A DNA stretch of 64,000 nucleotides, from contig DGVS01000007.1 in the NCBI GenBank assembly GCA_002395065.1, positions 77,466-141,465 on the forward strand. The letters are read 5' to 3'. A program made the position numbers and the translations under genes. This document shows positions 50,813 to 59,869 of the stretch, in pieces. Within the stretch, counting starts at the first letter, position 1. Each line of letters starts with the position of its first letter. The notes below the pieces were generated by a model. The model had not been told where the DNA came from. It did no database searches and worked only from the letters and a program-made list of their open reading frames with translations. Source of the DNA: Caryophanales bacterium UBA4278. Lineage in GTDB: Bacteria; Bacillota_I; Bacilli_A; RFN20; CAG-826.

Positions 50813-52366
50813 ATGAAAGTTGCTATAACTGGTGCTAGTGGACACATGGGTGAAGTTCTGTTTGAAACACTACTTAAAGAAGAGAATATTGAACTAATAA
50901 AAGTTCTTCGTTTCCACAAGAAGGAAACTAATAAATTAATTAAAAAGAACCAGCAATTCTCGGTTAAAATCTCTGCAATTGACGGTTCAATCGCTGATGA
51001 AGAAGCGGTTAAAAAACTTTGTGATGGAGTCGATTATGTTCTTAATTTAGGAGCATTAATTCCACCTCATTCAGACCACAATCCACAAGGTTCAATTGAA
51101 GCTAATGAGATTGGTCCAAAAGTGCTTTGCAAAGTTATTGAAGAAATGGGTGAAAATCAACCAAAATTAATTCACATTTCAACCGTTGGATTATTTGGTG
51201 ATCGTGACCAAAATCATCTTTTCGGAAGAGTCGGTGATCCGCTCCTAGTTTCACCATTTGATATTTATGCTTTAACAAAGATGCGCGGCGAATTTACTGT
51301 TCTTGAGAGTAATGTCAAAACATGGACAGTTTTACGCCAAACCGCCATGCTTTACGATAAGCTTCTAATGGCGAATATTTCTGATGGATTGATGTTCCAT
51401 ACTTGTTTTAATTCTCCACTAGAATGGGTAACAGCAAAAGATTCGGCAATCCTAATTCGCAATATTTTGCGTCGTGACCAAGCTGGAGAACTAAACGAAG
51501 ATAACTTCTGGAAACACTGTTTTAATATTGGCGGCGGTCCAAAAGGAAGAGGTACAGGTAGTGAAACATTTGATTTAGGTTTCAAAATGATTGGTGCATC
51601 CACCAAACAATTTTTTGACCCAAATTACAATGCGACACGTAACTTCCATGGTGTCTTTTACAGTGACTCTAATCAACTTCAAGAACTCTTCCATTTCCAA
51701 GAAGACAGTCTTGCTGGTTTCTGGGATGATGTCTTAAAAAGACATAAGTATTTCAAGATGGGACGAATTGTTCCAAAGAAACTTCTCAAATTAATTATTA
51801 TTAAACGTCTTTTAAGAAGCTCGAATGCTCCACGTTATTGGTACAAACACAAAGACGAAGCAAAAATGCTGGCCTATTTTAACGGAAGCAAAGCTTACGA
51901 AGCTATTCCAAAGAGATGGGATGATGTTTATTTGCTCGCCGATGGCAAAGATAAACACGGAAACAAAATCGATTATGAGCAAATAAAAAACACACCAACT
52001 TACACACATCTTCCTTTTGATATCTCTAAACCTCGAAATGAATTAACCAAAAAAGATCTTGAAGCATACGCTCAATATCGCGGAGGTAAACTTCTTAGTA
52101 AAGATTTCTCCAAAGGAGATATCTATCAAAAACTCCATTGGTTAGATCATAATGGAGTGGAATTTATTGCTTCTGCTCACACAGTTCTTTACTGCGGACA
52201 TTGGCACAATGTTTCATATGATAAATATGCTTGGGATTTTGATAAACAAGCCAAATTAGACCAACTCTGTGCTGAAATTTGGTATGATGCCCATGAAAAA
52301 AATGAAGATCGTTACTACTGGTACGATGAAAACTTCGTTGCCCACTATAAATCAATTCATGAATAA
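50813..52366 (+). CDS. NAD-dependent epimerase/dehydratase with unusual C-terminal domain
   Basis: 517 residues. Rossmann-type N terminus with ITGASGHMGE (5-14), LNLGALIPPHSDHN, a short-chain YALTK-type Tyr/Lys (near residue 150) and a fold consistent with extended SDRs to about residue 330. The C-terminal 150 residues contain YRGGKLLSKDF, KLHWLDHNGVEFIASAHTVL and CGHWH. I associate this pattern with zinc treble-clef-like domains that have lost most cysteines. Substrate unknown. The dispersed motif lies in its coding sequence (50950-50958). It overlaps the next gene by 8 bp. Confidence 0.75.
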   Translation: MKVAITGASGHMGEVLFETLLKEENIELIKVLRFHKKETNKLIKKNQQFSVKISAIDGSIADEEAVKKLCDGVDYVLNLGALIPPHSDHNPQGSIEANEIGPKVLCKVIEEMGENQPKLIHISTVGLFGDRDQNHLFGRVGDPLLVSPFDIYALTKMRGEFTVLESNVKTWTVLRQTAMLYDKLLMANISDGLMFHTCFNSPLEWVTAKDSAILIRNILRRDQAGELNEDNFWKHCFNIGGGPKGRGTGSETFDLGFKMIGASTKQFFDPNYNATRNFHGVFYSDSNQLQELFHFQEDSLAGFWDDVLKRHKYFKMGRIVPKKLLKLIIIKRLLRSSNAPRYWYKHKDEAKMLAYFNGSKAYEAIPKRWDDVYLLADGKDKHGNKIDYEQIKNTPTYTHLPFDISKPRNELTKKDLEAYAQYRGGKLLSKDFSKGDIYQKLHWLDHNGVEFIASAHTVLYCGHWHNVSYDKYAWDFDKQAKLDQLCAEIWYDAHEKNEDRYYWYDENFVAHYKSIHE

Positions 52367-53018
52367 AAAATACAAAGCTCTTTTTCTTGATACAGATGGA
52401 ACTCTTCTTGATACACTTCAAGATATTTTAAGTGCAGTTAACTCCGCTTTAAAAGAATGTGGTTATACCAAGCAATATCAATACGAAGAAGGAAAGAAAC
52501 TCATCGGTGGTGGAGCATATAAGCTCGCCGAACGAGCAATTTCCTTTGCAACCCCAAGTAAAGAAAAATATGAACAATTTCAAAATCTTTTCTTTGAGAA
52601 ATATCTTGAAATGCAAGACGCAACAACAAAACCATTTAAAGGAATGACAGAACTTCTTCTTTCACTAAAAGAAAATTACGAGTTATTCATTGTTTCGAAT
52701 AAACCTCAATTCCTTCTTGACGATATCATTAAGAAAACATTTCCAGAAGGGTTATTTATTGAAACCTGTGGTCATAAACCAAAGAACCCAGAAAAACCAA
52801 ACCCAGTTTTAATCAATTATCTTGTCGATAAGTATCATTTAAATAAAAAAGAATGTCTTTTTATTGGTGACTCTATCACTGACATTCAAACCGCGATTAA
52901 TGGAAATGTTGACTCATGTTTAGTCACTTATGGCTATGGAGTCAACATTGATTCATTTAAAGAAAAAGCCACATTAGTGGCTAATTCAGTTGAAGATTTA
53001 GCTAAGCTACTGAAGTAG
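52359..53018 (+). CDS. HAD-family phosphatase, phosphoglycolate phosphatase-like
   Basis: 219 residues from ATG 52359; the upstream part of the longer reading frame overlaps the epimerase and lacks HAD features. Motif I FLDTDGTLLDT (Asp10 and Asp12), motif II FIVSNKPQ, Lys in HKPKNPEKPNP, and motif IV FIGDSITD. Helical cap as in Gph/PpaX. It could hydrolyse phosphoglycolate, pyrophosphate or a nucleotide. The last of a three-gene unit; its end overlaps the convergent antiporter gene by 17 bp. Confidence 0.82.
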   Translation: MNKKYKALFLDTDGTLLDTLQDILSAVNSALKECGYTKQYQYEEGKKLIGGGAYKLAERAISFATPSKEKYEQFQNLFFEKYLEMQDATTKPFKGMTELLLSLKENYELFIVSNKPQFLLDDIIKKTFPEGLFIETCGHKPKNPEKPNPVLINYLVDKYHLNKKECLFIGDSITDIQTAINGNVDSCLVTYGYGVNIDSFKEKATLVANSVEDLAKLLK

Positions 53019-54279
53019 TAGTTGGTATTTCGTTTGCTTTTTGTAGCGAAATCTTGGTAATCACTGGACCTAGGAGCTCATAGATGATTGTGGCGGTTAA
53101 GACAACTGCAAGAATCATCGAGCTCTGTTTTTCTAATCCTAGATGCGCTAACTCTTGACTTGCTGTTGTTGCTAAACCAATCGCCACACCGGCTTGTGGA
53201 AATAATGTAAAACCTAAATATTTTTGAACAGTTGGTTCAGAATGCGTGAGTTTTGCTGAGGAAAATGCACCTAAGTATTTACCTAAGCATCTGGAGATGA
53301 TGTAGACCAAGGAGACAATCACAACAATTAAAGCAGAGTCGCTTGCGAAGATCGTGATATCAAGTGATGCACCAGAAATGACAAAGAAAAGCATATAAAG
53401 TGGTGGAGTGAATTGATCCACTCTTTCGATTGTGCGCATCGCATCACTTCTAAAGTTAATAAAGATGGCACCAATCATCATACATCCTAATAGTGGAGAG
53501 AATGATAGATTTGTACCCAGGATTTGCCAGTGATTTTCTGTGCAAAGCATGGATAAACCAACAATGGTTAACACTGCGCATATAACCATAATCATTCTAT
53601 TGGCACGTGATTTGAAGAATTTGCAGCCAAGAGAAACTAAGAATCCAAGGATTGTTCCAACAACGAGTGAACCAATAATTTCAATAAGAGGTACAAGTAA
53701 AATTTCTACCGCAGAAACCGAACCATTTCCTGCAAAAGCCTTAGATAATGCGAATAAAACAGCGAACGTAATTAAGGCCACAGCATCGTCAAATGCGACT
53801 ACTGGAATTAATGTTGAAACAAGTGGTCCTCGAGCTTGATATTGACGAATGACCATAAGTGTCGCAGCAGGTGCCGTGGCACAAGCAATTGCGCCAAGAG
53901 TAAGAATAATTGAAACAGGAAGTTGATCGCCTAAGAAAATACGGGCGATAAATAAACCGCCAATGGTAAGAATTGCTCCTCCGAGTGCTTCAAAAAGAGT
54001 GATTAAAACGATTCTTTTTCCAACCGCCTTCAAAGAAGAAGTCTTAAATGAAGTACCAATTGTGAAGGCAATAAAGCCTAACGCAATCTCGCTAATCCAT
54101 TTAACCGCCGATAACTTTCCTTCATCCCAACCGCCAATGTATTTTCCAAGTAAAAATGGGCCAAAAATAATTCCGGATAAAAGATATCCAGTAACGTTTG
54201 GTAGACGTAAAACTTTCATCAATCTTGATGATAAAAGTCCAACCAAAAGAGCTAAGGCAATACAAAGAATTTGATTCAT
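53002..54279 (-). CDS. CPA2-type cation/proton antiporter
   Basis: 425 residues with about twelve to thirteen membrane helices. Typical features include VTGYLLSGIIFGPFLLG (31-47), a glycine-rich EALGGAILTIGG helix, ATAPAATLMVIRQY with the unwound-helix region, VVAFDDAVALI with the paired Asp of Na+/H+ antiporters, and FPQAGVAIGLA near residue 375. It exchanges Na+ or K+ for H+. No TrkA domain is attached. It starts directly after the stop of the small PII-like gene (TAAATG), implying they act together. Confidence 0.87.
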   Translation of the reverse strand: MNQILCIALALLVGLLSSRLMKVLRLPNVTGYLLSGIIFGPFLLGKYIGGWDEGKLSAVKWISEIALGFIAFTIGTSFKTSSLKAVGKRIVLITLFEALGGAILTIGGLFIARIFLGDQLPVSIILTLGAIACATAPAATLMVIRQYQARGPLVSTLIPVVAFDDAVALITFAVLFALSKAFAGNGSVSAVEILLVPLIEIIGSLVVGTILGFLVSLGCKFFKSRANRMIMVICAVLTIVGLSMLCTENHWQILGTNLSFSPLLGCMMIGAIFINFRSDAMRTIERVDQFTPPLYMLFFVISGASLDITIFASDSALIVVIVSLVYIISRCLGKYLGAFSSAKLTHSEPTVQKYLGFTLFPQAGVAIGLATTASQELAHLGLEKQSSMILAVVLTATIIYELLGPVITKISLQKANEIPTTTSVA

Positions 54280-54612
54280 TTAGAAACTGCCTTCGAAACT
54301 TTCTAGTGGTGAAGTGAACATTCCACCTTTGGTATTTGTGAAATTACCCGTCTTTTCACGGATAATTTGTTTCACTTCTTCAATATTTTTCTCATCCAAA
54401 ATGAAGTAAACAGTGGTGTTTTGCGTGAGTTTATGTTGGTCGATATGACTTAACGAAACGAACTGCAAAGTGTCTTCTCTTTCATCCTCAAAAACGTGTT
54501 TTAAGGAAGTAGACGCCATCACGGTTCCGTTAATCCCTTTTAAGGAGAGTTCTTTAATTAAGTCTGATGTTTCTTTTGTGTTTTCTAACACAACAAATAG
54601 TAAATATTTCAT
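54280..54612 (-). CDS. PII-like small regulatory protein of the antiporter
   Basis: 110 residues. The alternating beta/alpha pattern (KYLLFVVLENTKETSDLIKE, then GINGTVMASTS, then TVYFILDEKNIEEVKQIIRE) and the C-terminal GMFTSPLESFEG resemble the PII-like proteins found next to sodium/proton antiporters in Clostridia and Thermotogae. PII-like trimers usually bind nucleotides and adjust a transporter. First gene of the pair. The family call rests on fold-level pattern and context. Confidence 0.6.
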   Translation of the reverse strand: MKYLLFVVLENTKETSDLIKELSLKGINGTVMASTSLKHVFEDEREDTLQFVSLSHIDQHKLTQNTTVYFILDEKNIEEVKQIIREKTGNFTNTKGGMFTSPLESFEGSF

Positions 54613-54651
54613 ACGACTATTATAGACCTCTAATTTGCTAATTCAACAACG

Positions 54652-54730
54652 ATAAAGTCGATATCGCTTTATAGTAAGTTAGCGATAACGTTTTATAAAA
54701 ATTAAATTTTTAGTTGCGATATCTATAAAT
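54652..54730 (+). promoter_or_regulatory. GCGATA-box region before the ABC gene
   Basis: ATAAAG-TCGATATCG-CTTTAT (54652-54672) is a near-perfect palindrome. The hexamer GCGATA recurs at 54682-54687 and 54716-54721, and inverted within the palindrome. These repeated boxes in the divergent region could be operator sites for a regulator not in this window. Confidence 0.4.
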
Positions 54731-54781
54731 ATACTTACAATAATATGGCAATTAAGACCTAGGAAAAAAGGAGAAACGCTT

Positions 54782-57691
54782 ATGCTAGAACTAAAAAATA
54801 TTGTTAAAGATTATGTCAGTGGTAACAATGTTACCCATGCTTTGAAAGGAATTAATATTTCCTTCCGTCAAAATGAATTTGTTTCTATCCTTGGTCCTTC
54901 TGGTTGTGGTAAAACCACAACTTTAAACATTATTGGTGGTCTTGATCGATATACCTCTGGTGATCTTCTTATCAAAGGTCAATCAACTAAAAATTACAAA
55001 GACCGTGATTGGGATACCTACCGTAACCACTCTATCGGCTTTGTTTTCCAAACATATAACCTCATTCCACAAATGAATATTTTAGGCAACGTTGAGTTAG
55101 CCTTAACCATTGGTGGAATTGGAAAAGAAGAACGACAAGCTCGTGCTTTAGAAGCACTAGAAAAAGTTGGATTAGGTAACGAAGCTAAGAAAAGACCAAA
55201 CCAACTTTCTGGTGGTCAAATGCAACGTGTCGCCATTGCCCGTGCGCTAGTTAATAACCCAGAAATTCTTTTAGCCGATGAACCAACCGGTGCTCTTGAC
55301 TCCGTTACATCTGTTCAAATCATGGAACTTCTAAAAGAAGTTGCTAAAGATAGACTCGTCATCATGGTTACTCATAACCCTGATTTAGCCTACAAATATT
55401 CCACTCGTATTATCAAGATGAAAGATGGTGAAATCATTGACGATTCCAATCCATTTGTGGTGGAAGAAAAACCAGAAGTTGTTAGTAGTGAAGAAGTCGA
55501 AAAAGTCCGCAAATCTAAGATGAATGGCAAAACAACATTCCTTTTATCGGCGAAAAACTTACTTGCCAAAGCTAAACGTACAACACTCGTTTGTATCGCT
55601 GGATCAATCGGTATTATTGGTATCTCTGCTGTTTTAGCTGTTACTAGTGGTGTTCGTAGCTACATCCACGATATGCAAGATGACATGCTTAGCGGTAACC
55701 CAATCCAAATTAAGGAACAATCATTAGATTTAGGCTCATTAATTAGTTTTGCTACAACCGCTCAAAAAACTGATGCAGTTAAAAAATCCATCAAGGATGG
55801 AAAAATCAACATTGACTACATGATTGAATATCTTGCTGATACAAGAAATAAATTTGAAGATTCTTTAACTAAGAACGATATTACTGCCGATTATTTCCAA
55901 TACGTTAAGGAAATGCCTCAAGATTATTACTCAGCAATGAAATATGGCTACGGAAATAACCGTAAACTGAATATGTACACCGATTGGACTTACACCAATA
56001 AAAGCGGTGAAATTTATAAAGACATAAAAAAGAAATATGTTTCCTTACAAGAAATTGAAGACATCTATGTCACGATCGTAAAGAAGACTGCGTTTGCAAA
56101 CTATGCATCAATGATTCCAATGTTTACATCAACATTCGATGTTCTTCCAAATGATGATAGTTATGTTTTAAGTCAATATAACGTCCTAAACGAAGGTGGT
56201 TATCTTCCAAAAGCCGATAACGAAATGGCCATTGTCGTGGATAAAGACCAACGTTTAACCGATCTTTTCCTTGCTCAAGTTGGTTACTATACCCAAGCTG
56301 AATTCGCCCAAGTCATTGATGAATTTGCTAATGGAACACAAGGAGAAGATCCACAATCCAAGCATGATCGTCTCAAACCACAAGATTTTGACTACGACAA
56401 GCTTCTTAATAAGAAATATACCGTTTATTCTGATGATCAAGTTTTCTATGAAATGCCAGTAGCCGATACTTATTTCCCTGAACCTGAATTTCCATTTAAC
56501 CCACTTAAATATGGTTATCACGGAGAATTCAAAAACGATGGTAGTGATCTTCCAAAAAATGGAAAAAACATGAAAATTACCGCAATTCTTAAACCAAAAA
56601 AAGGAATTTCCTATGGATGTTTAGATACTGGATTTGTTTTATCAAAATCTTTTGATGAGGCCTTTATCCAGGCTAATAAAAGCTCTGGAATTTCAAATTA
56701 TGTCCGTGGAATCCGAGATATATTTAAGGATCTTAGCAAAACTCAGGAAGAAGAGTTAGTCCAGAAATATAAGGATAAAGAAACAGAAATTGCTAACGAC
56801 CCAATGTTAGCTATTCTAATTCCAGAAATCCAAGCAGCCTTAAAAGCAATGCTTCAATCAACTACATTGATTACTTTATCTTTCTATCAATATGAATGTG
56901 ATATGACTTCACTAACATTCTTACCAGAAGAGGATCAGAAAGTATTAAAAGGATTTGGTACGCCTATTTCCGTAGGAACAATTGGTGAAAACGCTATGTC
57001 CATCATCCAAAACCTAATGGGTTCATTTGATCTTCCAAGCCAACTTCAAACTGCTCTTAGAACTGTTGGCGGCGAAGAAATTGCTAATAGTATCAACGTT
57101 TATCCAAAGAGTTTTGATGAAAAAGATTTAGTTACTTCTTATCTCGATAAGTGGAACGGAGATGATCCAATCACGATTCATCCAGATGGAGTGAAAAGAG
57201 AAATCCAACGTAGTGAACGTTCCAACATCAAATACAGTGATAACCTCGAGATTGTCATTAATATGATTAACTCATTAATCGATATTATCTCAATCGCTTT
57301 AATTGCCTTTACATCCCTTTCACTAGTTGTTTCAACAGTAATGATTGGTATTATTACCTACGTTAGTGTTGTTGAACGTGTGAAAGAAATCGGTATTATC
57401 CGTTCTCTTGGTGGGCGTAAACTTGATGTTTCTAACCTCTTTATTGTTGAAACATTCATTATTGGCGCAATATCAGGTCTATTTGGTATTGGAGTCACCT
57501 ACTTGTTATCTTTAATTATTAATATAATTCTAAAAGTCGTTGCTGGAGTCGGTGCCATTGTCATTCTCCCATGGTACCTGGCCTTAGCTGTCTTAGCTCT
57601 CTCGATTGTCTTAACCCTCATCTCTGGATTAATTCCGTCTCGAGCAGCCGCGAAGAAAGACCCAGTTGTCGCCCTTCGTAGTGGTGAATAA
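54782..57691 (+). CDS. ABC transporter with fused ATPase and FtsX/MacB-type permease
   Basis: 969 residues. N-terminal ATPase of the LolD/MacB type: Walker A GPSGCGKT (near 39-46), LSGGQMQRVAIARAL (near 143), Walker B LLADEPTGALD and H-loop MVTHNPD. A membrane helix (about 258-285) leads to an external domain of roughly 540 residues, then three C-terminal helices (about 835-960) with the FtsX-like pattern VVERVKEIGIIRSLGG and the GLIPSRAAAKKDPVVALR ending. Such proteins export or sense peptides, antibiotics or lipoproteins. Ribosome binding site AAAAGGAGAA. The external domain is unusually large. Confidence 0.87.
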   Translation: MLELKNIVKDYVSGNNVTHALKGINISFRQNEFVSILGPSGCGKTTTLNIIGGLDRYTSGDLLIKGQSTKNYKDRDWDTYRNHSIGFVFQTYNLIPQMNILGNVELALTIGGIGKEERQARALEALEKVGLGNEAKKRPNQLSGGQMQRVAIARALVNNPEILLADEPTGALDSVTSVQIMELLKEVAKDRLVIMVTHNPDLAYKYSTRIIKMKDGEIIDDSNPFVVEEKPEVVSSEEVEKVRKSKMNGKTTFLLSAKNLLAKAKRTTLVCIAGSIGIIGISAVLAVTSGVRSYIHDMQDDMLSGNPIQIKEQSLDLGSLISFATTAQKTDAVKKSIKDGKINIDYMIEYLADTRNKFEDSLTKNDITADYFQYVKEMPQDYYSAMKYGYGNNRKLNMYTDWTYTNKSGEIYKDIKKKYVSLQEIEDIYVTIVKKTAFANYASMIPMFTSTFDVLPNDDSYVLSQYNVLNEGGYLPKADNEMAIVVDKDQRLTDLFLAQVGYYTQAEFAQVIDEFANGTQGEDPQSKHDRLKPQDFDYDKLLNKKYTVYSDDQVFYEMPVADTYFPEPEFPFNPLKYGYHGEFKNDGSDLPKNGKNMKITAILKPKKGISYGCLDTGFVLSKSFDEAFIQANKSSGISNYVRGIRDIFKDLSKTQEEELVQKYKDKETEIANDPMLAILIPEIQAALKAMLQSTTLITLSFYQYECDMTSLTFLPEEDQKVLKGFGTPISVGTIGENAMSIIQNLMGSFDLPSQLQTALRTVGGEEIANSINVYPKSFDEKDLVTSYLDKWNGDDPITIHPDGVKREIQRSERSNIKYSDNLEIVINMINSLIDIISIALIAFTSLSLVVSTVMIGIITYVSVVERVKEIGIIRSLGGRKLDVSNLFIVETFIIGAISGLFGIGVTYLLSLIINIILKVVAGVGAIVILPWYLALAVLALSIVLTLISGLIPSRAAAKKDPVVALRSGE

Positions 57692-57694
57692 CGA

Positions 57695-57722
57695 AAAACG
57701 GAGACCTAATGGTCTCCTTTTC
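57695..57722 (+). terminator. Terminator after ABC gene
   Basis: Stem GGAGACC-TAAT-GGTCTCC followed by TTTT. Confidence 0.75.
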
Positions 57723-57735
57723 ATATCTCATCAAT

Positions 57736-58347
57736 TTAGATGAGATTGATATAGTTTACAACTAAACCTAATAGTGCACCCAAACAAATCATGAAGATTG
57801 GGTGTGCTTTTTTCTTTAGTACTTTTGTAATAACTAAATAAATAAACGCGATTAGTAAGAAGATAAAGATGGATGTTCGATTAAACGAAATACTAACGGA
57901 ACCAGTTGTGTTAATTGGGAAAAGGACATCACTAAGAAGAATTAAAGCGGTGGACATGATTAAGGCAATCGCCACCGGATTAATTCCTTTTAAAGCGTTT
58001 TTGATGTGTTTTTGCTGACCAAACTTCTTTAAGAAGATCGAGAAAATAAGCATCACAATAAACGCTGGAAGAATCACTGCTAGTGTGGCGATTAATGAAC
58101 CTAAGAATCCTCCAAAGGCTCCAAGTGAAGATGCACTTCCTTGTAAAGAGCCAACATAAGTCGCCATATTAATCGCGATTGGTCCTGGAGTGACTTCACT
58201 TAGACCAATCATGTTGATAAATTCTGATTCACTCATCCAACCATTTTTTAAAACGGTCTCTCTTACAAGCGGAATCATTCCATATCCACCTCCAAAGGTG
58301 AATAAGCCAATCTTTAGGAACTCTAAAAACAAACGAAGAAAAATCAT
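57736..58347 (-). CDS. Chromate transporter family protein, half-size (second subunit)
   Basis: 203 residues, six or so helices. CHR hallmarks: LKIGLFTFGGGYGMIPLV (11-28), a GLSEVTPGPIAINMATYVG segment near residue 48, and a glycine-rich third helix. Half-size ChrA proteins occur as adjacent pairs that work together. The natural substrate may be sulfate or another anion rather than chromate. Its start overlaps the stop of the upstream paralogue by 4 bp. Confidence 0.87.
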   Translation of the reverse strand: MIFLRLFLEFLKIGLFTFGGGYGMIPLVRETVLKNGWMSESEFINMIGLSEVTPGPIAINMATYVGSLQGSASSLGAFGGFLGSLIATLAVILPAFIVMLIFSIFLKKFGQQKHIKNALKGINPVAIALIMSTALILLSDVLFPINTTGSVSISFNRTSIFIFLLIAFIYLVITKVLKKKAHPIFMICLGALLGLVVNYINLI

Positions 58348-58946
58348 TTCTTTACTTCCTCCCGATGTTTTTGAGTTAATGGAATAATCAGTGAATAAAC
58401 AAGTAATCCAAAGAATAAACCAATAAGGATAAAGTAGATCGCACTAAAGTCGATATTTAAGTAATGGAAAACAATCATTAAAATCGCAACAATTAAAAAC
58501 AAAATCACCGCAAAACTCGAGGATTTTATTTGTTTTGCTAGGGAAATCGCGACACGTAAAATTAAGAAAACAACCGCACATTTAACGCCGATAAAGGCAT
58601 ATTGAACTGGTTCATATTGCATCAAATTACGGAAGAACATTGAAACAATAAACATGATCAAAAATGTTGGAACCATCACGCCAAGTGTGGCACATAAGGC
58701 TCCTAAGAAACCATGTTTTCGATAGCCAAGATAGGTTGCTAGATTGATCGCAATTGGACCAGGAGTAGATTCGCTTAAACCAACCATTTCTGTTAGTTCT
58801 TCTTCACTCATCCAACCTTTCTTGGTCACAATTTCTTCTTTGATGAGCATGAGCATTGCTGGTCCGCCACCAAATGAAAATAATCCTAACTTCATGAATG
58901 TCAGGAATAATTTCCAATTTGAGACTTTCTTTGTTTCGCTCTTCAT
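58344..58946 (-). CDS. Chromate transporter family protein, half-size (first subunit)
   Basis: 200 residues from ATG 58946; an ATG at 58958 overlaps a TATAAT-like sequence (58957-58962), so the internal start is more likely and the transcript may be leaderless. CHR motifs: MKLGLFSFGGGPAMLMLI and GLSESTPGPIAINLATYLG. It forms a translationally coupled pair with the next gene. The promoter region is shared with the divergent Nudix gene. Confidence 0.85.
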   Translation of the reverse strand: MKSETKKVSNWKLFLTFMKLGLFSFGGGPAMLMLIKEEIVTKKGWMSEEELTEMVGLSESTPGPIAINLATYLGYRKHGFLGALCATLGVMVPTFLIMFIVSMFFRNLMQYEPVQYAFIGVKCAVVFLILRVAISLAKQIKSSSFAVILFLIVAILMIVFHYLNIDFSAIYFILIGLFFGLLVYSLIIPLTQKHREEVKK

Positions 58947-58996
58947 AAGGCAATTCATTATAGCATAATGCCCTCTTTTTATATAAAATAATGTCC

Positions 58997-59518
58997 ATGA
59001 AACCTCTCTTTAAATTCAAAGATGATCAATATCCATTCACTGGTGTTTCTCACACCCGTGAAGTCGTTCGAGCCATTTTTGTTGATGAAAACGACAATGT
59101 TTGTCTCGAATATCTCAAAGATGATGATGGATTTGGACCAAGAGACTATTATGAAACCCCGGGTGGTGGAGCTAAACCAAACGAAACCCATGAAGAAACA
59201 CTTCATCGTGAACTCCATGAAGAAGTTGGTTATGAATCAGAAGTAATCTGTTTCTTAGGTGAAGTGGATGACTACTATAACCTCATCCAAAGAAAGAACC
59301 ATAATTACTACTATCTTGTTCGTAGAGGCAAAAAAGTTCACCAACACCTCGAAGCTGACGAACAAATCCGAATAAACAAAATAATTTGGGTTCCAATTGA
59401 TGAAGCAATTCGTTTATACGAAGAGATGCAAAATGTTCTAGTTGGTCGATTAGTAAAACAACGTGAATTACCAATTCTAAAACTTGCAAAATCTGCTTTA
59501 CAAAGCATCAATAAATAG
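58997..59518 (+). CDS. Nudix hydrolase
   Basis: 173 residues. The complete Nudix box GX5EX7REUXEEXGU is present as GGGAKPNETHEETLHRE followed by LHEEVGY, at about residues 57-80. N- and C-terminal parts are beta-rich, with no transmembrane region. It hydrolyses a nucleoside diphosphate linked to another group; the substrate is unknown. I choose ATG 58997 over 58991, since TATAAA at 58982-58987 is 9 bp upstream and there is no ribosome binding site, suggesting a leaderless message. Confidence 0.87.
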   Translation: MKPLFKFKDDQYPFTGVSHTREVVRAIFVDENDNVCLEYLKDDDGFGPRDYYETPGGGAKPNETHEETLHRELHEEVGYESEVICFLGEVDDYYNLIQRKNHNYYYLVRRGKKVHQHLEADEQIRINKIIWVPIDEAIRLYEEMQNVLVGRLVKQRELPILKLAKSALQSINK

Positions 59519-59537
59519 TTATTATTGATAACGCTCT

Positions 59538-59614
59538 GGCGAGTGTGGTGAAGAGGCTAACACAACCGGCTGTGAACCGGTCATTCGCGCGTTCGAACCG
59601 CGTCACTCGCCCCA
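59538..59614 (+). tRNA. tRNA-His (GTG)
   Basis: Acceptor stem GCGAGTG (59539-59545)/CACTCGC (59604-59610), with the His-specific extra G at 59538 opposite C at 59611. Anticodon loop CTGTGAA gives anticodon GTG. The T arm GCGTTCGAACCGC is intact, and CCA is encoded (59612-59614). Confidence 0.95.
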
Positions 59615-59625
59615 AAGAACTAAAT

Positions 59626-59658
59626 GCGACATTCTGATGTTATTGGGATGTCTTTTTT
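59626..59658 (+). terminator. Terminator after tRNA-His
   Basis: Stem GACAT(TC)...(GG)ATGTC followed by seven T. The stretch from 59660 to 59860 is AT-rich and shows nothing else convincing. Confidence 0.65.
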
Positions 59659-59869
59659 TATCCTTTATGAGTAAAATGCAATGATGATAAAATTTTTGAG
59701 GCATATTTTTTTCATGTAAAAAACTCATTAAAAATACCTTTTAAAATTTAAGCTCTGTAACCAGGAACGAAATTACGAATCCGCTAATGTTTAGGGATTT
59801 TTATTCTAAAAAGAATTTTTGTGGTTTAGTACATCTAAAATTTATAGAATTAAATAAGAGGTATTTCAT

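Noticed and set aside
53540..54274. Plus-strand frames over the antiporter gene
   Set aside because: Antisense of a clear multi-pass antiporter; no ribosome binding sites.
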